Of a stretch of 64,000 bases of DNA, positions 28,370 through 37,580 are shown one piece after another. This stretch comes from JAUIIK01 sp963709995 (GTDB lineage: Bacteria; Chloroflexota; Chloroflexia; Thermomicrobiales; CFX8). Position 1 is the stretch's first letter. Every line of letters begins with the position of its first letter. The stretch covers positions 186,001 through 250,000 of the forward strand of contig CAVPYN010000017.1 in assembly GCA_963709995.1 (NCBI GenBank), read 5' to 3'. Position numbers and translations under genes: made by a program. A model generated the notes under the pieces. That model ran no database searches. It had not been told where the DNA came from and saw only the letters and a list, made by a program, of their open reading frames with translations.

Positions 28370-29761
28370 ATGGCAGCTTCCCACTACAAGACCGTGGCGG
28401 AATTGGGCGCGATGCTCCGGCGCGGCGAAACAACGCCGACCCGGCTTGCTCGCGAGGCCATTGGACGACTCGAACACGTCGGGCGACAGCTCAACGCGGT
28501 CGTCACGATCACCGATGCGCGCGCGATGCGCGAGGCGGAGAACGCGGAGCGTGAGCTGAACGAAGGCATCGATCGCGGCCCGCTGCACGGCATCCCGTAT
28601 GGCGCGAAAGATCTGCTGGCGGCTTCTGGTTATCCAACAAGCTGGGGCGCTGCACCATTCAAGGACCAGATGTTCGAGCAGGACGCAACCGTGGTTCGAA
28701 GGCTCCGCGATGCCGGAGCGATTCTGGTGGCGAAACTGGCGATGATCGAGCTCGCCGGTGGCGCTGGCTACGAACAACCAAACGCATCCTTTACCGGCCC
28801 GACGAAGGTACCCTGGAATCAGGAAGCCTGGAGCGGCGGATCGTCGAGTGGTTCGGGGTCCGCGCTCGCCGCAGGATGCGTGCCGTTCGCGATTGGCTCG
28901 GAAACCGCTGGTTCGATCCACTCGCCCGCCAACAATTGCGGCGTCACCGGCCTGCGACCGACCTACGGGCGGGTGAGCCGGTCGGGAGCGATGGCGCTCT
29001 CCTGGACGATGGACAAGCTCGGTCCGATGGCGCGCACGGCACACGATTGCGGGCTGGTGCTGAACGCCATCGCTGGCTACGACCCCGCTGATCCATCGTC
29101 GCTAACCGACAGCTATCGCTATCCGGGCAGCGCGGTTCCGTCTCGCCCGTACCGTTTTGCGGTCGTCGAGTCGGAGGTCGAAATTGCCCAGCCGGAGGTC
29201 GCCGAGAATTTCCGGGCGTCCGTGGAGGTGTTGGGCCAGTTTGGATCGGTCGAGACCGTCGAATTTCCAGAGCATCCCTATTCCGAGGCGACCGCGCTGA
29301 TCATCCGGGCCGAGATGGCTTCAGCGTTCGAGGAGATGATTCGCTCGGGCAAGATCAGGGAACTTACCGCGCCCGAGGATGGGATCAACCCGTACACCGC
29401 GCTGACGATACCGGCGGTGGACTATCTGCGGGCGATGCGCCTGCGAGGCGCGATGTGCCGCGACATCGATACGCTGCTCGGCAAGTACGACGCGCTCCTC
29501 TCTCCAACGATGCCCAACGTCGCCGCGCCAATCGAGGGACGCTTCGACGCGTACGATTCCAGCCGGAGACGTCGCACGTTCGGATCGGCGGTCAATATCA
29601 CCGGCGTGCCCGGGATCGCGGTCATGAACGGGTTCGGCGAGCGCAACCTGCCGACATCGCTCTGCATCACGGGTCGCGTTGGAACGGAAAACACGCTGAT
29701 TGCAATCGCCAACGCGTTCCAGCAGGAAACAGACTGGCACACGATGACGCCGAAGATCTAG
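28370..29761 (+). CDS. Amidase-signature family hydrolase
   Basis: Cytosolic amidase of the GatA/AtzE fold, 463 aa. The Ser-cisSer-Lys triad is visible: Lys80 in HGIPYGAKDLL, the cis-Ser within SGGSSSGSG (158-160) and the nucleophile Ser182 in GSETAGSIHSPANNCG. The ATG at 28370 follows the small partner gene at 3 bases. True GatA would be accompanied by GatB and GatC, which are not here. A catabolic amidase acting with the 66-aa neighbour is therefore more likely than a tRNA amidotransferase. The substrate is unknown. The following gene (glycolipid-binding family) is 46 bases away and may be co-transcribed. Confidence 0.87.
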   Translation: MAASHYKTVAELGAMLRRGETTPTRLAREAIGRLEHVGRQLNAVVTITDARAMREAENAERELNEGIDRGPLHGIPYGAKDLLAASGYPTSWGAAPFKDQMFEQDATVVRRLRDAGAILVAKLAMIELAGGAGYEQPNASFTGPTKVPWNQEAWSGGSSSGSGSALAAGCVPFAIGSETAGSIHSPANNCGVTGLRPTYGRVSRSGAMALSWTMDKLGPMARTAHDCGLVLNAIAGYDPADPSSLTDSYRYPGSAVPSRPYRFAVVESEVEIAQPEVAENFRASVEVLGQFGSVETVEFPEHPYSEATALIIRAEMASAFEEMIRSGKIRELTAPEDGINPYTALTIPAVDYLRAMRLRGAMCRDIDTLLGKYDALLSPTMPNVAAPIEGRFDAYDSSRRRRTFGSAVNITGVPGIAVMNGFGERNLPTSLCITGRVGTENTLIAIANAFQQETDWHTMTPKI

Positions 29762-29807
29762 CCAGTCTCGCGTCCATCGAGCCAATTCGAACCGAAGAAG
29801 GAAAGCT

Positions 29808-30387
29808 GTGACACATATTGACGTTATGTGGCAGTCGCTGGCCTGGACCGGTATCGAGCACCTGCAGTTGTCCACGACCCGATCGGGTTATGCGGCTGAT
29901 GGGCTGGTTCTCGCCTGTCAAGAGGAAAGACGCTTCAGATTCCACTACCAGATTGACGTCGACGACGATGGGGGGGGTCAGGCAGTTGCGGGTAACACCC
30001 CCCGCCTTCCAGGCTCCGGGCAACCCTCGCCAGCCGGCAGTGCTGCGCCGGGATGCATCTGGGCATTGGGAGCACCACGGTTTCGAGCAAACAACGGACC
30101 TTGAAGACTGCATCGACATCGACCTCGCTGTTACTCCCTTTACCAACACGTTGCCGATCCGGCGCCTCAATCTCGATCCGGGCGAGTCACGTGAAATCGT
30201 CGTGGCCTACATCGCGGCGCCAGCGCTGCGCGTCAATCGCAGCCGCCAGCGGTACACACGTCTGAAGCCGCTCGAAGACCTGAACCGCTATCGATATGAA
30301 GGGCTCGACTCCGGCTTCCAGACTTTAATCACCGTGGACCACGACGGACTGGTGATCGACTATCCCGGCCTCTTCAAGCGAGTCTAG
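29808..30387 (+). CDS. Putative glycolipid-binding (DUF1089-type) protein, frameshifted at a G8 tract
   Basis: About 193 aa after joining two frames. The first (GTG 29808) reads WQSLAWTGIEHLQLSTTRSG, YAADGLVL and RFHYQIDVDDD. The second gives VRQLRVTPPAF, then LEDCIDIDLAVTPFTNTLPI, RRLNLDPGESREIVVAYIA and RQRYTRLKPL, ending LVIDYPGLFKRV. These blocks match the putative glycolipid-binding family (PF06475) as I remember it: a beta-rich cytosolic protein of uncertain function. The switch is within eight consecutive G (29970-29977); seven would keep one frame. It overlaps the convergent DUF1353 gene by 4 bases. Confidence 0.8.
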
Positions 30388-31181
30388 GTGGAAGGAGGAT
30401 CGGCCCCTGGGACAGTTCTGGACGCGGGATCGAACGGAGCAGCGAGACGTTCGATGAGTTCATAGACGCCATAGAACAGCGCGAGCGCAAAGGTCACGTG
30501 GATCAGCAACGCGAACGCTATGCCGAAGATCGCCGCGGCAATCCGCAGCCGCCCCCAGAGCAGGGCCAGAGCCAGCGGGATCAGCACAGCGAACAGGCCT
30601 CCGAGCAGTACTTCCTGCCACCAGACGCGATCGCCCATCCAGGGCAACACGTTCCAGACGTCAAACAGATCGAGCGTCGCCATCGTTCCGAGGATCAGAA
30701 TGATTCCCACCGTTGCGACCCAAACCCCACGCCAACGCCGGACGGGCTTGAGATCGAGCCAGGCAGTCGCCATGATGACGGCGGTCCAGATCAGCCAGCG
30801 CCGAACCAGCGGTGTTCGCAGTTCCCGCATCGCATCGCGCAGAATACGATCCGCCTCTTCCCGTTCAATCTCCGGACCGTCGTGTTCAGGTTCTCCTCCA
30901 TGATCGACCACCAGACCATCGTGGAGGACGATTGCTGGCAAATGCTCACCTATGCTTGGAATGAGCCATCGAAAGTAGCGCGGAATCGACGCCAGATCCG
31001 TCTCCCATTTCTTGAGATCCCCCGGTATGACAAATGGGTTGTCCGGATACTTCGGATCGATGTAGGCAAACTTCCGGAGCAGCTTGAAGTAGCCGGGACG
31101 GCTTGAGCGCAGATCGAGCTCCAGCTTCCCGCCGGTCGCATAATCGTAGAACTCCCCAGGGCGGTGCATTTTGGTTCCCAA
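30384..31181 (-). CDS. DUF1353 domain protein with three C-terminal transmembrane helices
   Basis: 265 aa. Residues 1-125 look like DUF1353, a small domain of unknown function often found in phage and bacterial genomes: KKWETDLASIPRYFRWLIPS, AIVLHDGLVVD and EREEADRILRDAMRE, with a conserved TDLASIPR and HD pair that could bind metal. The rest is three to four hydrophobic helices (VWVATVGIILILGTMATL, LLGGLFAVLIPLALALLW, IFGIAFALLIHVTFALAL). Such a membrane anchor on DUF1353 is not standard. The start is ATG 31181. It is divergent from the M24 peptidase gene. Confidence 0.78.
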   Translation of the reverse strand: MGTKMHRPGEFYDYATGGKLELDLRSSRPGYFKLLRKFAYIDPKYPDNPFVIPGDLKKWETDLASIPRYFRWLIPSIGEHLPAIVLHDGLVVDHGGEPEHDGPEIEREEADRILRDAMRELRTPLVRRWLIWTAVIMATAWLDLKPVRRWRGVWVATVGIILILGTMATLDLFDVWNVLPWMGDRVWWQEVLLGGLFAVLIPLALALLWGRLRIAAAIFGIAFALLIHVTFALALFYGVYELIERLAAPFDPASRTVPGADPPST

Positions 31182-31358
31182 TCTCGGGCGGCCTTGCCCG
31201 CTTGATGGATTGTCGATTCCTTTCCATCCTACCGGTAGTTTCGATTCCGGCCATCCGTCAATCTACGGAGATCCCCCGGTCTCGCCAGATCTGCTGTTGC
31301 CGTTGACGCTTATACTGAGCTTGTCGGCGGGTTGGGCGTAACGAGGAGGATGCAGGAC

Positions 31359-32504
31359 ATGCCATTGACTGACCGGAGCTCATTTACGAACCAGCAACGA
31401 ATCTATGACGTCATCGCAGCCCATCAACTCGATGCGATTGTTGTCGCGCAGATGGAGAACGTCGTCTATTGCTCCGGCTTTTACAATTTTGATCTCCGGT
31501 TGCTGCCCGATCGGATATGCATGGTCGTCTGGCCCCGTGAGGGCGATCCAGTCTTCGTCGTTCCCGACCGGCGCGCCGCCAGCGATGGACAGATGAGCTT
31601 CATTGAGGACATTCGCGGCTACAAGCTGCTGGACGGCGTTTTCAATCCATATCCGATGGAGATGGTGCGCGATGTCCTGGCTGAGAAAGGTCTCCTGACG
31701 GGAAGAATCGGCTATGAAGAACTGTACGTTCCGGTCTATCACGCCGACCAGCTGCGTCAGAACCTGCCCGAAGCCGAACTGGTGAGTTGCGACTACGTCA
31801 TGGACGAAATCCGCATGGTGAAGACGCCAGCCGAGATCGAACAACTGCGCTTCGCAGCCGTCCAGACCGAGAAGGCCATCGCCAACGCCTACGAATTCAC
31901 ACGCCCTGGAGACACCGAAAAGCAGATTGTCGATCACATGGGCTACGCGATCACCAAACTGGGCGCGGACTTCGTTTTTGCCAATGTCTTCGCCGCCGGA
32001 CAGCGCACCCCGCTCGGCCACCATCTGGCAGAGGAGATCCCGGTGCGACATGGCGATATCATCCGGGTGGATTACGGCGGCTCATTCGACGGCTATGTCT
32101 CCGATCTGGTGCGGATGGCCGTCGTGGGCAAACCCAACGGTCGACAGGCCGCCGTCTATGGGGCGCTCGCCGAAGGGCAGCAGGAAGTGATCGAGTGGCT
32201 TCGCCCGGGACAATCCATGGCTGAGATCGCCAGAAAGATGCAAGAGATCACCGGCCCCAAATTGCCGGAGGGCCTCAACGTGCACGGCTTCGGTCATTGC
32301 ATCGGCCTCGGCATCCATGATCGACCTTTCATCACGGTCGATGATGACCGGCTGACGGAGCCGGGGATGGTCATGCAGATCGAACACATCACGACTGACG
32401 GGCGCGAAACGTATCATGTCGAAGATACGGTGCTCTTTCGAGAAAGTGGCGCCGAACTGCTCTCTGACTACAGCGACACCACGTCGATGTACGTGATCGA
32501 ATAG
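31359..32504 (+). CDS. M24 family Xaa-Pro-type metallopeptidase
   Basis: Pita-bread-fold aminopeptidase or creatinase-like enzyme, 381 aa. The N-terminal creatinase domain (VVAQMENVVYCSGFYNFD) is followed by the M24 catalytic domain. All five metal ligands are visible: Asp in IRVDYGG, Asp in YVSDLVRMA, His in HGFGHCIGLGIHD, Glu in MQIEHI and Glu in HVEDTVLF. The start is set at ATG 31359 (MPLTDRSSF) because GAGGAGG lies 9 bases upstream. The in-frame starts further upstream put that motif inside the coding region. Probable substrate is a proline-containing dipeptide, by family. A second M24 gene lies 1 kb downstream on the other strand. Confidence 0.87.
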   Translation: MPLTDRSSFTNQQRIYDVIAAHQLDAIVVAQMENVVYCSGFYNFDLRLLPDRICMVVWPREGDPVFVVPDRRAASDGQMSFIEDIRGYKLLDGVFNPYPMEMVRDVLAEKGLLTGRIGYEELYVPVYHADQLRQNLPEAELVSCDYVMDEIRMVKTPAEIEQLRFAAVQTEKAIANAYEFTRPGDTEKQIVDHMGYAITKLGADFVFANVFAAGQRTPLGHHLAEEIPVRHGDIIRVDYGGSFDGYVSDLVRMAVVGKPNGRQAAVYGALAEGQQEVIEWLRPGQSMAEIARKMQEITGPKLPEGLNVHGFGHCIGLGIHDRPFITVDDDRLTEPGMVMQIEHITTDGRETYHVEDTVLFRESGAELLSDYSDTTSMYVIE

Positions 32505-32515
32505 GCCGGGCGCGA

Positions 32516-32914
32516 TTGCGGCGACGGATTTCAACATTTCGTTCGTACTTTATCGGCGCGGCGACCGAAATCTACGCATTGTCGTTGGCGCTGCGGGATC
32601 CGCATGCATCATGGGCGGCGCGTCTGGTTGCGCTAGCATTCGCGCTCTACGTTCTGAACCCGATTGACATCATCCCGGAACCGCTTCCGTTCATCGGCAT
32701 TGCGGATGATCTCCTGGCAATCCCCTTGGCCTATGTTGTCGTTTCGAAGATGATGCCCGACCAGCTCATGGAGGTGGCCCATCGCCATGCCCAGGCGTCG
32801 AATGCAGGCGACCGGCTCTGGCGGGTCTTCCTCGTCGCACTCGGGCTCTTGTCAATCCTGTGGATCATCGCCTTTATCGGCCTTGGCATTACGATCTGGC
32901 GGGCACTGAGTTGA
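32516..32914 (+). CDS. DUF1232 membrane protein (first of a pair)
   Basis: 132 aa, TTG start at 32516, 11 bases after the M24 gene and probably co-transcribed. The DUF1232 signature is complete: LVALAFALYVLNPIDIIPEP then PFIGIADDLLAIPLA. The C-terminal helix LFLVALGLLSILWIIAFIGL anchors it in the membrane. The domain is widespread and its function is unknown. A related gene follows at 33089. Confidence 0.82.
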   Translation: MRRRISTFRSYFIGAATEIYALSLALRDPHASWAARLVALAFALYVLNPIDIIPEPLPFIGIADDLLAIPLAYVVVSKMMPDQLMEVAHRHAQASNAGDRLWRVFLVALGLLSILWIIAFIGLGITIWRALS

Positions 32915-33088
32915 TAGATATAGCCAGCGCGCCAAAGACCGATCCTGAATACAAGGGAATGCTTATGGATCGCGCTGGACCGCTGCTTGCGGATCTATCC
33001 TCGAATGTGCCTGGAAGATACGTGGGCACAGTCCTGAGTCAGTAATAATTGGATGGTGCTAGAGCGAACAATCTGGAAAGGCCTCTGC

Positions 33089-33505
33089 ATGGCACTGATC
33101 AAACGCGTTGGCCGGCTCGCGACCAAGACCGGCAAATTCTGGACCGACGCATACATCCTTTATCTGGCGGCACGCGACGGGAGAGTACCGGCCTACGCGC
33201 GCCTGGCGGCCGCGGCATTCGCGATCTACGTGATCAGCCCAATTGACATTGTTCCCGATCCGATACCGCTTATCGGCATCGTCGACGACTACATGATCAT
33301 CCCAATCGGCCTGCTGATTGTCCGGCAGCTCGTTCCGGAGTATCTGCGACTTGAGCATCAGCAGTTGGCGATCGCTCGCCAACCGCAGCGTCCAGGCTTC
33401 GGCGAAGCGATCTCGATTGCCTCCGGCCTGGTGCGACGCGTTCCATTCCCGGAGAAGCTGAGCATCCAGGATGTGCCGCGCATGTTGCGACTGCGGGGCC
33501 AGTGA
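33089..33505 (+). CDS. DUF1232 membrane protein (second of a pair)
   Basis: 138 aa from ATG 33089 (MALIKRVGRLATKTGKFW), which has GGAAAGG 7 bases upstream. The frame extends to 33053, but that start has no ribosome-binding site. The DUF1232 core LAAAAFAIYVISPIDIVPDP followed by IPLIGIVDDYMIIPIGLL closely resembles the 32516 gene, so the pair probably arose by duplication. Unlike the first copy it lacks a C-terminal membrane helix and ends in a basic region (KLSIQDVPRMLRLRGQ). A 174-base spacer lacking coding signs separates them. Confidence 0.8.
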   Translation: MALIKRVGRLATKTGKFWTDAYILYLAARDGRVPAYARLAAAAFAIYVISPIDIVPDPIPLIGIVDDYMIIPIGLLIVRQLVPEYLRLEHQQLAIARQPQRPGFGEAISIASGLVRRVPFPEKLSIQDVPRMLRLRGQ

Positions 33506-33518
33506 GGGACGGCGCCGC

Positions 33519-34721
33519 CTACCACTCGGCTCCCGAGAGGACTTCGGCTCTATCGGCCGTAACCAGCACAGATTCTTCAACGACCGCAGTGCCGAGGCCG
33601 TACCGCACCAGCATGGGCTCAAGTGCGAAGATCATGCCCACTTCGAGCAGCGACTCGTCGCCGGGGCCGAGAAACGGCATTTCGAAGAGCGAGAGACCAA
33701 GACCGTGCCCGAGCCCGTTTGGCATGTAGTCTGCGCTGAATCCAGATCGCCGCGCAGTGCGCTCCGCCGCCCGATAGATATCCCGAACCGGCGTGCCTGG
33801 ACGAATCACCCGCAGACATTCGCGGAACATGTCAACCGACGCGTCAAGCATCGCCTGCTCTTCGCTGCCGGCTTCTCCGACCGTCAATGTGCGAGAGAGG
33901 TCCGCATGATACCCGCCCATCACCGCTCCGGTATCCAGGAAGACCAGGTCGCCAGGCGACATGACCCGCTCGGTCGGGTCAGCGTGCTTCAGCCCGGCTC
34001 GCGGACCGCTCGAAACCGCCGTTTCGAACCCGATGCGCTCGGCGCCCGACTCCATCAACCTTGCCTGCATCGCGGCGGCGACCTCACGTTCGCTGGCTCC
34101 GGGCTGGCAGGCAACCATCCCGGCTTCCAGAGCGACCCGGGTCATTCTGCAAGCATCGCGGAAGTACTCGATCTCGCGCGGGCTCTTGATGGACCGTGGG
34201 CGAAGAACGGTTGCGGCGCCCTCTCTCCAATGGACGTCCGGCAACCTGGACCTGAGTTCGAACCCGATGGAAGCCGGGAGATTGGCAAACGACGCTACGC
34301 CTAGTGTGCCAGTCGCCAGTCCGCGCTCATGTATCGCTTCGACGATCAGATCGGCGACAGTCCCTGGCTGTGAGCCAGGAAGGACCGATGCCGGGCGAAC
34401 ATCATCGACGATCGCATCCCAGATCATCGAGTGCATCGGTTCACCATGCAAGATGTAGTTGAAGACCAGCACCGGATCGGCATCGAGCGGCACGAGCAGG
34501 AATGCCGTGCCACCATGCGGCTTGTAGTTCGACAAATAGGCCAGGCTGGCAGAATCCTCGTGGTTGCCAACGACCAACAGACCGTCAAATGCGGCCCCCG
34601 CCATCTGAACGCGGACAGACCTCAATCGTTCAGCGTATTCGTCGAGCGAAAAGCGCAGATTCGTCCACTCGCGCCGGGTCTCGGCATCATAGGGCACGGC
34701 ACAGGGATATTCGGCTGGCAT
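33519..34721 (-). CDS. M24 family Xaa-Pro-type metallopeptidase
   Basis: 400 aa. The N-terminal creatinase-type domain (GLLVVGNHEDSASLAYLSNY) is followed by the catalytic domain with ligands in VFLDTGAVMGGYHADLSR (two Asp), MPNGLGHGLGLSLFE (His), FALEPML (Glu) and VVEESVLVT (Glu). It differs clearly from the M24 protein at 31359, so the two are not recent duplicates. The ATG at 34721 (MPAEYPCAVPYDAE) is preceded by GAGGAGAC at a good distance. It is convergent with the DUF1232 gene and 99 bases from the methyltransferase gene, which is on the same strand and upstream. Confidence 0.87.
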   Translation of the reverse strand: MPAEYPCAVPYDAETRREWTNLRFSLDEYAERLRSVRVQMAGAAFDGLLVVGNHEDSASLAYLSNYKPHGGTAFLLVPLDADPVLVFNYILHGEPMHSMIWDAIVDDVRPASVLPGSQPGTVADLIVEAIHERGLATGTLGVASFANLPASIGFELRSRLPDVHWREGAATVLRPRSIKSPREIEYFRDACRMTRVALEAGMVACQPGASEREVAAAMQARLMESGAERIGFETAVSSGPRAGLKHADPTERVMSPGDLVFLDTGAVMGGYHADLSRTLTVGEAGSEEQAMLDASVDMFRECLRVIRPGTPVRDIYRAAERTARRSGFSADYMPNGLGHGLGLSLFEMPFLGPGDESLLEVGMIFALEPMLVRYGLGTAVVEESVLVTADRAEVLSGAEW

Positions 34722-34820
34722 CGATGTCTCCTCGTCTTCTCGTCGAACGGACCGGCGGAATTGTAGACGCGAAACGGATCGACGCTGAGCGAGCGACGGC
34801 GATTGCCCCCTCTTCGACGA

Positions 34821-35465
34821 TCAGAGCTTCCGGGCATGGATCTGGATCGACGGGGGTGGCGCGCGGTGGGACAACCGGCGCGCCCAGCTAGTGCGGAGTC
34901 GCTGGAGATCATCCGGACCCACCTCGTCCACTGAAACAATGTCCAGCCCGGCCTCGCGATAAGAAGGCCGTAGCTCATCCTCGACATATTGCACTGTGAC
35001 CTCCGGCAAGTCCCGGGCGTCAAGTGGAACCGGATTATCGAAGATCCGAAGATTGAGAATGATCCGGTACGCCGCGCCTGGCGCCCCGACCCGCGCCAGG
35101 GCTTTCAACACCTCTTGATCTGGCACGATCAAGCCACGCATCAGACTGCCCCACGGGAAGTTGACGAACACATTCTCCACCAACCCGTCCAGTTCTCCCG
35201 GCATCCGCTCGACGCTCCCCACGACGAACAGCACATTGTCCCGGCGCGACTTCTTCCGGGTAATCCGGCTGGCGGCGTCGGCCATCGCCTCGGGAACGGG
35301 ATCCAATCCGACGACGAGCCGGTGGGGATGGGCCCTGGCACGGTCAAGCACGAAGCCGCCATCACCGGTTCCGATGTCGAGGTCCACACCGGAGTAGCCC
35401 GACGCCATCTGTCGAAACGCATCCGAGCCGATTTCGTTCTGGTTTCGCCCCTGAAGCACTCGCAT
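34821..35465 (-). CDS. KamB/NpmA-like 16S rRNA (A1408-N1) methyltransferase family protein
   Basis: 214 aa from ATG 35465 (MRVLQGRNQNEI), the size of KamB (about 215). The longer frame to 35576 overlaps the mlrC start. The SAM-binding motif is LDIGTGDGGFVLDRARAHPH followed by LVVGLDPV, and the family hallmark is VFVNFPWGSLMRGLI, containing the conserved Trp of the A1408 pocket. In aminoglycoside producers and some pathogens these enzymes methylate A1408 and give resistance to kanamycin and apramycin. Here it may be a resistance factor or an environmental homologue with another RNA target. The family is inferred from motifs, not from a search. Confidence 0.72.
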   Translation of the reverse strand: MRVLQGRNQNEIGSDAFRQMASGYSGVDLDIGTGDGGFVLDRARAHPHRLVVGLDPVPEAMADAASRITRKKSRRDNVLFVVGSVERMPGELDGLVENVFVNFPWGSLMRGLIVPDQEVLKALARVGAPGAAYRIILNLRIFDNPVPLDARDLPEVTVQYVEDELRPSYREAGLDIVSVDEVGPDDLQRLRTSWARRLSHRAPPPSIQIHARKL

Positions 35466-35534
35466 ATCAATGATCCTACCGGCAGAGCCATACGGTCGGC
35501 TACGATGTCGAACGAATCTGGAAAGGGGCATGCC

Positions 35535-37050
35535 ATGACCGGCGGCAAACGAGTGGCAATCGGAATGATCTCGCACGAAACAAACACCTTCTCACCGATT
35601 CCAACAGATATCACCGCATTCGCGGAGCAGCGCTACGGGATCATCGAAGGCGCTGCCGTTGTTTCGAGTCTCGGTGGAACGAAGACCGGAATCGGCGGCT
35701 TCCTGGAAGTCGGAGAAACGCATGGCTGGGAAATGATCGGGACGGTCGTTGCCTCGGCAACACCATCAGCAAACGTGAGCTCGCGCGCCCATGATGCCCT
35801 CAAAGGGAAGTTGATCGACCACCTCGTGGCGGCAGGCGAACTGGACGGCGTCCTGCTCCACCTGCATGGCGCGATGCTCTCGGAGAATGCGCCGGATGCC
35901 GAAGGAGATATTTGCGAGGCGGTCCGGGAGGTGATCGGCCCTGCGATCCCGCTGATCGTCGAGATGGATCTTCACGGCAACATCACGCCGGAGTTCTGCG
36001 CGGTCGTCGATGGCGTCATCGTCTACGACACGAATCCCCATATCGATACCTACGAACGTGGCGTCGAAGCCGCGAACCTGATGGCTGCGATCCTGAATGA
36101 AGAGATCCTGCGTCCCGGGGTTCACATCTCGAAACCGCCGATGCTCCCACCAACGATCAACATGCGCACCGCTGAGGGGCCGATGGTCAAGCTGCTGGAA
36201 CGCGGGCGAGAGTGGGAATCCGGCCCTGGCATCGTCAACGTTGCCGTGTTTCCCGGATTCCCCTACGCCGACTTCGCTGGCGCGGGGACCTCGATCGTCG
36301 TGACGGCGACCGATCCCGATCTGGGGCAGCGTTGCGCGCGAGAGATGGGAGCAGCTCGCCTGGAATCTGCGTGATGAGTTCCTGAAGCCGATCCCACCGG
36401 TTGATGAAGCCCTCGAACGGGCACTGATGATCGCGGACAACGATACTGCCGGGATAGGTCCTGTCATGCTTGCCGATGTCGCCGACAACCCGGGCGGCGG
36501 GGGATCCGGGGATACGCCTGAGCTAATCCACGAACTGGTCCGCCGGGGAGCACGGGGCGCGGTTGCCTGCCTGTGGGATCCCGAAACGGTCGACGAAGCT
36601 CATATCGCCGGTATTGGCGCGGAACTGGAGTTCAATCTCGGCGGCAAGGCAAGCTCCCTCTATGGGCCACCCGTTGTGGCCCGGGGCATCGTACGCTGTC
36701 TTTCGGACGGCATCTTCATCGGTTACGGGCCAGTCGTCCGCGGGCTCACGGTTCGCTGCGGCAGGACCGCGCTGATTGATGTCGGTGGACTGAAAATCGT
36801 CGTCACGACGGTCCGGCATGCCGCGAATGACCAGGGCTACTTCAAGATGGTTGGCATCCAGCCAGAGCGAGAACCCTTGTTGGTCATCAAGTCACGCGGT
36901 CACTTTCGGGCCGACTTTGAACCGCTCGCCAGGACAATCATCGAGGTGGACGCGTCGGGAGCCGCAAACCCGAACCTTGATCGCTACGATTTCCAGCATG
37001 TCCAACGCCCGATCTGGCCGCTCGATCCGGAGACGAGTTGGGACGCTTAA
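35535..37050 (+). CDS. MlrC-like M81 metallopeptidase (one frameshift)
   Basis: About 505 aa after joining two frames. The MlrC family (M81) includes microcystin-degrading enzymes and other metal-dependent amide hydrolases. The N-terminal frame, ATG 35535 (MTGGKRVAIGMISHETNTFS), has HETNTFS, LLHLHGAML, VEMDLHGNITPEF and TNPHIDTYERG, the known zinc and substrate segments. The second frame gives DNPGGGGSGDTPELIHELVR, FNLGGKAS and FEPLARTIIEVD, ending ETSWDA. The break is near 36346-36352; the alternative reading W-E-Q-L-A-W-N-L-R joins the halves. GAAAGGGG provides the ribosome-binding site. It is divergent from the KamB-like gene. Confidence 0.83.
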
Positions 37051-37092
37051 CCTTACTGGAATGCCCCAAAACGGGATCCCGACACAGTTCCT

Positions 37093-37536
37093 TCACATCG
37101 CATCAGGGTCGCGGGTTTCGGGTGGAAGGGCTCCGAGCTGCCGCAAGAAGCGATGGTGATCGAAGTTGAACCATCCCTCGGAAATCTTTCCGTCTTCTAT
37201 CCGAAACATGCCCATGCCGGTGTATGAAATCTGGCGGCCGTCGTGGTCGAGGCCGTCCCATTCCCCGGCAAGATGCCCGACGAACTTGACCCGAAAGGCA
37301 ACCCGGTCCTCCTCTGCGGTCACATCATCGAGTTCAAAGCGCTGGTCTGGAAAAGCAGCCCGCGATCGCTCGATCATCGATTTCAGCTTGTCTCTGCCTT
37401 CGCGCATTTCCGAAGGGAGACTGGGGTCGTGAGCGACATAGTCCCGGTCGAAGAGATCATCGACGACCGTCACATTGCCACGATTGAGCTCTCCATAGTA
37501 GTGCTCGACAATCGTCTTGTTTCGTTCAATATCCAT
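37093..37536 (-). CDS. SnoaL-like ester cyclase family protein
   Basis: 147 aa from ATG 37536 (MDIERNKTIVEHYYGELNRG). An upstream in-frame start at 37563 adds nine residues without support. NTF2-like fold: helix, then VVDDLFDRDYVAHDPSLPSE, FPDQRFELDDVTAEEDRVAF and VKFVGHLAGEWDGL, ending IEDGKISEGWFNFDHHRFLR. The SnoaL-type family includes polyketide cyclases and many catalytically vague binding proteins. It stands alone, next to mlrC (convergent) and the dynamin-like gene (same strand). Confidence 0.8.
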   Translation of the reverse strand: MDIERNKTIVEHYYGELNRGNVTVVDDLFDRDYVAHDPSLPSEMREGRDKLKSMIERSRAAFPDQRFELDDVTAEEDRVAFRVKFVGHLAGEWDGLDHDGRQISYTGMGMFRIEDGKISEGWFNFDHHRFLRQLGALPPETRDPDAM

Positions 37537-37580
37537 CTTCGAGCCTCTTCTTCCACGTAGCATTCTCGTCCTGAGTGGCG

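Noticed and set aside
35505..35534. ATG at 35505 as the mlrC start
   Set aside because: The ATG at 35535 has the better ribosome-binding site (GAAAGGGG) and begins where the family starts.
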